Assembly (NCBI GenBank): GCA_029258695.1
Contig: JARIBR010000245.1
Span: 1 to 10,642, forward strand
DNA: 10,642 bases
From: Quadrisphaera sp.
Lineage (GTDB): Bacteria > Actinomycetota > Actinomycetes > Actinomycetales > Quadrisphaeraceae
Direction: 5' to 3'
In this document: in pieces, positions 5,881 through 10,642 of the stretch
Numbering within the stretch: the stretch's first letter is position 1
Layout of the letters: each line of letters starts with the position of its first letter
Position numbers and translations under genes: made by a program
Notes under the pieces: model-generated
Told to the model about the DNA's origin: nothing
Database searches by the model: none
The model's input: only the letters and a program-made list of their open reading frames with translations

Positions 5881-6404
5881 GGCGGGGAGGTCCGGGTCGG
5901 CCGCCGCTGCGGCGGCCCGCGCGGCGGCGATGATCTCCTGCGCGTACCTCCGACCTCACGCTGACCGGACGACGCGGTACCCGAGGTTCCACGCCAGGCC
6001 GGCTCGGGCGGTGCACCCGCCGTCCCCGACCACGGCCCCGGCGAGCCGTCGCACGGTTCGTCAGGCCCGGTCCTACGGCCGACGCCATCACGGCCGACGC
6101 CATCACCTCCGGCCCCGTCATGGCCAGCTTCGCCGCGCTCGGCCTCACCGCACCCGGTCCGCCCACCGACGGTCCGTGGTGCTCGCCGGGCGACCCACCA
6201 TCCCGTGCCGTCGCGCTCCCAGGCGTCCATGCCTCTCGCCAGCGACGCCTCGCTCGTCGCGAGCGTGGTGTGGCGCAGCGACGGGAAGCGTTCCCACACC
6301 GCGGGGTCTGGCCACATCCCGTGGAGGTCCGCGAGGTCGGCGGGGGACGGCGGGGTCAGCACCAGCCGAGGGGTACGGACGGTCGCGGCCTCTGCGGCTC
6401 CCAT
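5881..6404 (-). pseudogene. Decayed GNAT-family N-acetyltransferase
   Basis: The N-terminal part from the ATG at 6404 is clearly GNAT (RimJ/RimL type): VRTPRLVLTPPSPADL, then DPAVWERFPSLRHT and DGTGWWVARR, ending near 6175. The family similarity then leaves this frame. About 115 bp later, in a different frame from about 6060, it resumes as GAVVGDGGC and AWNLGYRVVRSA. Next comes an in-frame TGA (5958-5956) exactly where the acetyl-CoA motif should read AWGRGYA. After the stop the frame continues GRRYAQEIIAAARAAAA and DPDLPA. Similarity ends at 5881, five bases before palindromic element 1, so the last third or so of the enzyme is missing. The lesions are thus a frame-shifting extra segment (about 6061-6175), a TGG-to-TGA change and a C-terminal truncation. 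The gene is non-functional; its former substrate is unknown. Confidence 0.8.
6075..6104. repeat. Exact 15-bp tandem duplication inside the GNAT pseudogene
   Basis: ACGGCCGACGCCATC occurs twice back to back (6075-6089 and 6090-6104). It lies inside the extra segment that separates the two recognisable halves of the acetyltransferase, consistent with slippage in decaying DNA. Confidence 0.8.
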
Positions 6405-6426
6405 GATGACCCGGCTCTCGGGCGGC

Positions 6427-6513
6427 CGACGCGATCCCTGCGCCCTCGGTGCGACACGCCGCCGTGATCGGCCCGGGCGCGGCGCGTCCCTCGAGGCTGC
6501 AGGGATCGCGCCG
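6427..6513. repeat. 87-bp palindromic element, copy 2
   Basis: This is the same design and length as copy 1 and in the same orientation. The left arm is CGACGCGATCCCTGCGCCCTCG at its start (given here only to show family likeness over positions 6427-6448), and the right arm ends GCAGGGATCGCGCCG (6499-6513). The arms of the two copies differ at roughly nine positions, while the central 17 or so bases are largely unrelated. It lies 22 bp upstream of the start of the GNAT pseudogene, which is therefore framed by the two copies. Confidence 0.78.
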
Positions 6514-6552
6514 CGACCAGAGGCGTCGGGGCAGCGGTCACGGGTCCCTCGG

Positions 6553-6584
6553 TGTCGGGGTGCCGGGGTGTCGGGGTGCCGGGG
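6553..6584. repeat. Exact 16-bp tandem duplication
   Basis: TGTCGGGGTGCCGGGG is present twice in tandem (6553-6568 and 6569-6584), in the 131-bp gap between palindromic element 2 and the 3' end of the flavin oxidoreductase gene. No function is evident. Confidence 0.8.
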
Positions 6585-6644
6585 CCCGACGGTGGTGTCG
6601 TCGGTGGCCCGACGCCGTGACGGACGCCCGGCCGAGCCGGCGTC

Positions 6645-7634
6645 TCAGGCGGCGACCGGCTCCATCGCCTCGGCGAGCAGGTCGACCGAGCGCAGCCGCC
6701 CCTCGGCGTCCGGCGCGGCGTGGGAGACGATCACCTCGTCGGCGTCGGCGTGGCGCGCGAAGGCCACCATCGCGTCCCGCGCCTGCGCCGGGGTGCCCAC
6801 GGCGGAGTTCACGAGCATGGCGTCGAGCTGGCGGCCGGCCGGGGAGTCGAGCAGCGCCTGGGCCTCGGCGTCGGAGAGCGTGCGCCCGCGCCCGAGCAGG
6901 GCGCCGACGCGCTGGCGCCGGCTGGCGTCGTACTGCTGGCGGGCGTCGGCGGCGGTGTCGGCGACCACGGCGTTCATCCCCGCGATGACGTAGGGCGCCT
7001 CGAGCTGCGCGGACGGGCGGAAGCCCTCGCGGTAGAGGGCCACCGCCTGCGTGAGCGCCGCGGGCGCGAAGTGCGAGGCCGCGGCGTACGGCAGACCGAG
7101 CGCCGCGGCCAGCTGGGCGCCGAACAGCGAGGAGCCCAGGACGTAGAGCGGGACGTGCGACCCGGCTCCGGGAACGGCAGCGACCCCGGGGACCCGTGAG
7201 TCCCCCACGAGGTAGGCCTGCAGCTCGAGCACGTCGGACGGGAAGCGCTCGGAGGCGCCGGGGTCGCGGCGCAGCGCAGCGGCTGTCACCTGGTCCGACC
7301 CGGGCGCGCGCCCGAGGCCGAGGTCGATGCGGCCGGGGTGCAGCGCCTCGAGGGTCCCGAACTGCTCGGCGATGGTCAGGGGGGAGTGGTTGGGCAGCAT
7401 CACCCCGCCCGCGCCCACCCGGATGTGCTCGGTGGCGCTCGCGACGTGGCCGATGACCACCGACGTCGCCGACGAGGCGATCGAGGGCATGTTGTGGTGC
7501 TCGGCGTACCAGACGCGGGTGTAGCCGGCCTGCTCCGCGCGGCGGGCCAGCTCGACGCTGGCGCGCAGCGCCTCGCGGGGTCCCTGGCCGGTGGGGATCG
7601 GCGCGAGGTCGAGCACCGAGAGAGTGAGGGTCAT
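6645..7634 (-). CDS. LLM-class flavin-dependent oxidoreductase (luciferase-like, MsnO8 type)
   Basis: This 329-residue TIM-barrel protein of the bacterial luciferase-like family would use reduced FMN or F420 to oxidise an unknown organic substrate in the cytoplasm. Family motifs in order are LSVLDLAPI (5-13), YAEHHN (43-48), [13 protein letters not shown] (75-87), [15 protein letters not shown] (98-112), YVLGSS (164-169) and the late GTPAQ (280-284). Length and N-terminus match the family when the ATG at 7634 is used; upstream in-frame starts would add residues without family counterparts. The ribosome site is weak (GGA 7 nt or so upstream). It stands alone, diverging from the GGDEF gene, so its partner reductase and substrate cannot be inferred from context. 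Confidence 0.9.
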   Translation of the reverse strand: MTLTLSVLDLAPIPTGQGPREALRASVELARRAEQAGYTRVWYAEHHNMPSIASSATSVVIGHVASATEHIRVGAGGVMLPNHSPLTIAEQFGTLEALHPGRIDLGLGRAPGSDQVTAAALRRDPGASERFPSDVLELQAYLVGDSRVPGVAAVPGAGSHVPLYVLGSSLFGAQLAAALGLPYAAASHFAPAALTQAVALYREGFRPSAQLEAPYVIAGMNAVVADTAADARQQYDASRRQRVGALLGRGRTLSDAEAQALLDSPAGRQLDAMLVNSAVGTPAQARDAMVAFARHADADEVIVSHAAPDAEGRLRSVDLLAEAMEPVAA

Positions 7635-7951
7635 GACTGGTCCAACGTGGGACAGGGCCGTCCGGCTTCCCGCGATCGAGGATCGAGCATCCACCAACAT
7701 CACTGCAGGTCACAGGTGATGAGCGCAGCGTCGCCCTCTGTGATGCGCCAGCCGTGACGCGCCGAGGCCGAGGGCAAACCGTCAGTAATCGGGCGTAATG
7801 TTCTCGTGATGTGGACACCATCTGACCGGCGCGCCGCGACGTGCGTCGTCGAAGGGTGCCCCACGACCCGCCCCCTGAGGATCTCCCCGCGACGTGCCGG
7901 TGCGCCGCGGACGATCCCGTCCTCCCCCGACGCGCGGTGAAAAGAGCCCCC
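7635..7951. other. Divergent intergenic region between the flavin oxidoreductase and GGDEF genes
   Basis: This 317-bp non-coding stretch must hold promoters for both flanking genes. The patch at about 7775-7830 is distinctly richer in A/T than its surroundings and contains TAATGT (7796-7801), a possible -10 for the GGDEF gene, but without a good -35. GATCGAG is repeated in tandem at 7674-7687, and TCACAGGTGA (a dyad with TCAC/GTGA arms) lies near 7710. No gene is recognised here. Confidence 0.4.
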
Positions 7952-9010
7952 ATGACCACGATGGCCAGCCCCCCGACCGAAGCCCCTCCCGCGCTGCAGC
8001 AGGACCGCCGCCAGGCGTTGTCCCCCCTGCGGGTCCGCGAGCCCTCCGCGTGGACCGTCGCTCCGTGGGGCAGGGGCAGCGGCCCGTTCTCGACGCTCTC
8101 CGTCGCGGCCGACGCCACGGTGCGCGACGTCCAGGCGCGCTTCCCGCTCGACCTCTGGCTCGTGACCCGGCTCGACGGTGACCGGCAGCGCGTCCTCGCC
8201 GCCGCAGGCCCGTGGGCCGAGCGCGCCGACGCGGCCGACCTCGCCTGGCCGGCGGCGCTGTCCACCCAGATGGTCGCCGACGGCAGCCCCCCGGTGAACC
8301 CCGACCTCACGCGCACCCCCGGCTTCGCGGCGCGCGCTGCGGGCCAGCACCTGGTGCCGACCGGCTGGGTGGGCGTCCCGCTGGTCTCCGCGCACGGCGC
8401 GATGTTCGGCTCCCTCTGCGGCCTGACCAGCAGGCCGGCGGACGGCGCGCTCGCCGCGTCCCTCGACTCCGCGCAGGTCATGGGTCGCCTGCTGTCCACC
8501 ATCGTGGCGGGGGAGCAGGTGGTCGAGCAGTGGGAGGCCATGGCGTCGGCCACCCGCGCCCGGCTCGAGCGCGACCAGCTCACCGGTCTGCTCGACCGCC
8601 GCGGCTTCAGCGCCGCGCTGGCCGCGGAGGCCAGGCCGTCGCGTCGCTTCGGCACCCCCACCTCGCTCCTCGTCCTGGACGTGGACGACCTGCGGGTGAC
8701 CAACGAGGCGGAGGGCCACGCGGCCGGCGACGCCGTGCTGGAGTCCGTGGTGCGCGTGCTGCAGGAGACCTGCTGGCCGGACGACCTCGTCGCGCGCGTC
8801 GACGGCGACGAGTTCGCCGTCATGGCGGTCGAGTGCGACGCCGTCTCCGTGCGGGTCCTCGCCAGCCGCCTCAAGGTGCGGCTGCGTGCCGTGGGCGTCA
8901 GCGCCGCGGTCGGCTGGGCCACGGGCAAGCCCCGCGAGCCCCTGGACCTTGCCTGGGAGCGAGCCGAGGTGGCGATGGCGGCGGACAAGAGGCGCCACCA
9001 CCGCCGCTGA
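7952..9010 (+). CDS. GAF-like sensor with GGDEF (diguanylate cyclase-type) domain
   Basis: This 352-residue soluble protein has an N-terminal GAF-like sensor (about 50-185, ending in GVPLVSAHGAMFGSLCGL, typical of GAF) and a GGDEF domain (about 205-345). GGDEF domains make cyclic di-GMP from two GTP. Seen here are DQLTGLLDRRGF (208-219), the metal-binding LDVDD (242-246), GHAAGD (255-260) and the signature DGDEF (284-288) in place of GGDEF. The inhibitory RxxD site would fall at 275-278 but reads WPDD, so product feedback through it is probably lost. The end, AMAADKRRHHRR, keeps the Lys of the usual 'MYxAK' but not the Met-Tyr. No membrane segment or EAL domain is present. It may be an active cyclase or a GTP-binding sensor; the first-position Asp leaves this open. 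ATG 7952 is chosen; GTG 7937 is an in-frame alternative. Confidence 0.82.
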   Translation: MTTMASPPTEAPPALQQDRRQALSPLRVREPSAWTVAPWGRGSGPFSTLSVAADATVRDVQARFPLDLWLVTRLDGDRQRVLAAAGPWAERADAADLAWPAALSTQMVADGSPPVNPDLTRTPGFAARAAGQHLVPTGWVGVPLVSAHGAMFGSLCGLTSRPADGALAASLDSAQVMGRLLSTIVAGEQVVEQWEAMASATRARLERDQLTGLLDRRGFSAALAAEARPSRRFGTPTSLLVLDVDDLRVTNEAEGHAAGDAVLESVVRVLQETCWPDDLVARVDGDEFAVMAVECDAVSVRVLASRLKVRLRAVGVSAAVGWATGKPREPLDLAWERAEVAMAADKRRHHRR

Positions 9011-9155
9011 GGCGTGAGCCAGGCCGTGCCTGCTCGGGCCGTGGCCCCGACGCCCGATCGGTCGTGGCCTCGGCCTCGTGAGCCGGTCGCCGGCTGGCAC
9101 CATGGCACCGCAGTGACTGGAGCCCGCGCCGCCGGTGCGGGTCCAGCTTCGAGTC

Positions 9156-9160
9156 AGGAG
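9156..9160 (+). promoter_or_regulatory. Ribosome binding site deciding the PRC-barrel start
   Basis: AGGAG ends 5 nt before the GTG at 9166. The in-frame GTG at 9160 overlaps this site and so cannot use it. Confidence 0.6.
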
Positions 9161-9165
9161 TGGCC

Positions 9166-9519
9166 GTGTTCGAGGCGGACGACATCAGGGACTGGCGCGA
9201 CATGCCCGTCGTGGACGAGATCGGTGACAAGCTGGGATCGCTCGAGTCGGTGTACTTCGACACCGCGACCGACGCGCCGGCCTTCGCCGCCGTCAAGACC
9301 GGTCTGGTGAGCAAGCGCCTCACCTTCGTGCCGCTCGGCGGGGCGAGGGTCTCGCCGCGTCACCTGCGGGTCCTCACGCAGAAGGCGGTGGTCAAGGACG
9401 CCCCCACCATCGACGTGGACGGTGAGCTCACCGCGGACGCCGAGCCAGGCCTCTTCAGCCACTACGGCCTGGAGTACCGCCAGGGCAGCACGGGGGAGCG
9501 TCGCCTCGGCCGCCGCTGA
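9166..9519 (+). CDS. PRC-barrel domain protein
   Basis: This 117-residue small soluble protein has a PRC-barrel fold over about residues 5-75: FEADDIRDW, then VVDEIGDKLGSLESVYFD (15-32), the central strand FAAVKTGL (40-47) and LTFVPLGGARV (52-62). The C-terminal half (VKDAPTIDVDGEL, 76-88, then EPGLFSHYGLEY, 93-104) matches the actinobacterial stand-alone PRC-barrel subgroup. PRC barrels mediate protein or RNA contacts, as in RimM and photosynthetic reaction centres; stand-alone actinobacterial members have no firm role and are often linked to stress. GTG 9166 is chosen because AGGAG is properly spaced from it. It follows the GGDEF gene after 155 bp and probably has its own promoter. Confidence 0.85.
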   Translation: MFEADDIRDWRDMPVVDEIGDKLGSLESVYFDTATDAPAFAAVKTGLVSKRLTFVPLGGARVSPRHLRVLTQKAVVKDAPTIDVDGELTADAEPGLFSHYGLEYRQGSTGERRLGRR

Positions 9520-9556
9520 CCTGGGTGCCCCCGACGCGGGCGCCCCTGGCCCCGGT

Positions 9557-9572
9557 GCCCCTCGCGAGGGGC
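9557..9572 (+). terminator. Possible terminator hairpin after the PRC-barrel gene
   Basis: GCCCCTCGCGAGGGGC is a perfect 16-bp palindrome, giving a 6-bp stem with a 4-nt loop, 38 bp after the stop codon. It has no T-run, so factor-independent termination would be of the U-less kind suspected in actinomycetes. It could instead be a protein-binding site for the IclR gene downstream. Confidence 0.35.
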
Positions 9573-9598
9573 GTGATGAATACCAGGAGTGACGACTT

Positions 9599-9614
9599 GT
9601 GACGTAAGCGTCAC
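9599..9614. promoter_or_regulatory. Perfect inverted repeat upstream of the IclR-family gene (putative autoregulatory operator)
   Basis: GTGACG-TAAG-CGTCAC has perfect 6-bp arms and a 4-nt centre, and lies 33 bp before the GTG start. IclR-family proteins often bind short dyads near their own promoters, so self-regulation is a natural reading. The sequence does not itself prove which protein binds. A slightly A/T-richer stretch (GATGAATACC, around 9575) just upstream may be part of the promoter. Confidence 0.5.
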
Positions 9615-9646
9615 GGTGGCGGGCGATCGCTGCTTCCATCATCCGG

Positions 9647-10468
9647 GTGGACACCCCCGACGGCGCTCCGGCCGCTGCACGAGACGAGCCCGACGCTCCT
9701 CGGCCCGCCCGGGGCGAGAAGCCCGACACCGTCGGCAAGGCCGCCCGCCTGCTCACGCTGCTCAGCGAGGCGCCGCAGGGCGCCACGCTGATGGCCCTCT
9801 CGCGCGCCGGCGGCCTGCCCCCCTCCTCCGCGCACCGGCTGCTGGCCTCCCTGCGGCGCGAGTCCCTCGTGGACTTCGAGCCCGACGGGCGGCGGTACAG
9901 CCTGGGGCTGTCGCTGTTCCAGATGGGGGCCGCCGTGGCGGCCGCACGTGGCTTCGACGGGGCTGCCCTGCCCGTCCTGCGGGAGGTCACCGCCGTCACG
10001 GACGAGTCGACTCTGATGTCCGTGCTCGACGGTGCCGAACAGCTCTGCGTCCACCACGTGCAGGCCGACGTGACGGTGGGGGTTCGTGGGGAGGCGGGGA
10101 CCCGCGCTCCGTTGCACGCCACCGCCGCAGGCAAGGTCCTGCTCGCGCTCTCCGGCCCCGACACCCGCCGCGCGCTGCTGGACCGGATGACCCTGACGGC
10201 CCTGACCCCTCGGACCATCACCACCCGGGAGGCGTTGGTCACCGAGCTGGACGAGGTGCGTCGCCAGGGCTTCGCGGTCTCGGACGAGGAGAGCGAGCTG
10301 GGGGTGCGCGCCATCGCCGTGCCCGTCCTCGGCCCCGGGGGTCGCCTCCTCGCGGCGCTGACCACCACGTGCCCGGCCTACCGCACCACGATGCCCAAGG
10401 CCCAGCGCTTCCTGGAGCCGCTGCGGGCCGGGGCCCGCAAGCTCTCGGTGCTCCTTCCCGACCGCTGA
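9647..10468 (+). CDS. IclR-family transcriptional regulator
   Basis: This 273-residue DNA-binding regulator has a winged helix-turn-helix at about 28-88 (VGKAARLLTLLSE; recognition helix about PPSSAHRLLASL, 58-69; wing DGRRYSLG). A C-terminal effector-binding domain (about 104-268) carries the family's APLHATAAGKVLLA (154-167) and GFAVSDEESELGVRAIAVPV (208-227). IclR proteins control catabolic genes by binding aromatic, sugar-acid or other small-molecule effectors, as activators or repressors. The Pro/Asp-rich first 25 residues are probably disordered. The GTG start lacks a Shine-Dalgarno, so the true start could differ slightly or the message could be nearly leaderless. No target operon is next to it in the window. 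Control of the sugar locus more than 4 kb away is possible but unsupported. Confidence 0.9.
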   Translation: MDTPDGAPAAARDEPDAPRPARGEKPDTVGKAARLLTLLSEAPQGATLMALSRAGGLPPSSAHRLLASLRRESLVDFEPDGRRYSLGLSLFQMGAAVAAARGFDGAALPVLREVTAVTDESTLMSVLDGAEQLCVHHVQADVTVGVRGEAGTRAPLHATAAGKVLLALSGPDTRRALLDRMTLTALTPRTITTREALVTELDEVRRQGFAVSDEESELGVRAIAVPVLGPGGRLLAALTTTCPAYRTTMPKAQRFLEPLRAGARKLSVLLPDR

Positions 10469-10511
10469 CCGGTCCGGGGCCCGGCTCGGCTCGGCTCGTG
10501 GTCCTGACCCA

Positions 10512-10544
10512 GCCCCCGGCGCTGACGAGGACACGGCCGGGGGC
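10512..10544 (+). terminator. Likely terminator hairpin after the IclR-family gene
   Basis: GCCCCCGGC (10512-10520) and GCCGGGGGC (10536-10544) are perfect 9-bp complementary arms around a 15-nt loop, 43 bp after the stop. The stem is all G/C and has no T-run behind it, so termination is likely but not certain. Confidence 0.5.
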
Positions 10545-10555
10545 CGGTCGAGGGT

Positions 10556-10642
10556 CCCCGGGTCAGCACTTGGTGGGACGAGTGCTGGTGCTGGAGCCCC
10601 CGGGTCAGCACTTGGTGGGACGAGTGCTGGTGCTGGAGCCCC
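10556..10642. repeat. 42-bp tandem repeat with internal hairpin, running to the window edge
   Basis: Two exact copies of a 42-bp unit lie at 10556-10597 and 10598-10639, and the last three bases match the start of a third. Each unit contains CAGCACT and AGTGCTG, a perfect 7-bp inverted repeat with a 10-nt loop (first copy 10564-10587). There is no unique spacer between copies. The array may continue to the right. It lies beyond the IclR terminator and is probably intergenic, although 42 is a multiple of three and the minus strand is open across it. Confidence 0.75.

Noticed and set aside
5334..6404. The GNAT N-terminal frame staying open to 5334, suggesting an intact 356-residue protein.
   Set aside because: Beyond about residue 78 it loses all acetyltransferase similarity, passes through a palindromic element and runs antisense to the second DUF202 gene. 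The true C-terminal half is found in another frame with a stop.
6538..9108. A continuous open minus-strand frame of more than 850 codons opposite the GGDEF gene and across the flavin oxidoreductase.
   Set aside because: It runs antisense to one clear gene and out of frame with another, has low-complexity composition and shows no recognisable domain. High GC content creates such frames.
9611..10534. An open minus-strand frame through the IclR gene, continuing into the 14-residue Pro/Ala repeat at the edge.
   Set aside because: It has no stop until 9611, so it would lie wholly antisense to a well-supported regulator gene, and its residues show no domain.
10556..10642. Start of a CRISPR array at the right edge.
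   Set aside because: The 42-bp units are directly adjacent with no unique spacers between them, and no cas gene is in view.

Overview
The window is very GC-rich DNA, with G/C-ending codons throughout, several GTG starts and 4-bp stop/start overlaps. Its protein families (paired DUF202 membrane proteins, a PRC-barrel protein, a luciferase-like flavin oxidoreductase, an IclR regulator) are typical of a high-GC actinomycete. A Kineosporia/Kineococcus/Quadrisphaera-type relative is possible, but I cannot fix the genus from sequence alone. I see no tRNA, rRNA, transposase, phage gene or CRISPR array.

Left part (1-4905): after the 5' end of an unidentified leftward gene (1-77) comes a sugar-catabolism locus. 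On the minus strand, a GatZ/KbaZ-family protein, an AgaS-type SIS-domain isomerase/deaminase and a Gfo/Idh/MocA oxidoreductase form one operon (4735 down to 1186), joined by ATGA and GTGA overlaps. A plus-strand TIM-barrel sugar isomerase/epimerase (351-1181) converges on it with 4 bp between stop codons. AgaS makes tagatose 6-phosphate from galactosamine 6-phosphate in known pathways. The usual kinase and catalytic aldolase subunit are absent here, so the GatZ-like protein may act alone, perhaps as a tagatose-6-phosphate 4-epimerase. Upstream of the operon is a dense cluster of nested inverted repeats that looks regulatory.

Middle part (4987-6644): two overlapping DUF202 membrane-protein genes are followed by about 940 bp with no intact gene. 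That stretch holds two 87-bp palindromic elements of one family lying in direct orientation with starts 637 bp apart. Between them is a decayed GNAT acetyltransferase with a frame-shifting extra segment, a Trp-to-stop change in its acetyl-CoA motif and a lost C-terminus. Short tandem repeats surround it.

Right part (6645-10642): a leftward luciferase-like flavin oxidoreductase diverges from a rightward GAF-like/GGDEF protein whose signature is DGDEF and which lacks the inhibitory RxxD site. A PRC-barrel protein and an IclR-family regulator follow on the plus strand. The IclR gene is preceded by a perfect inverted repeat that could be an operator. The window ends in two copies of a 42-bp tandem repeat that contains a perfect hairpin and may continue beyond the edge.
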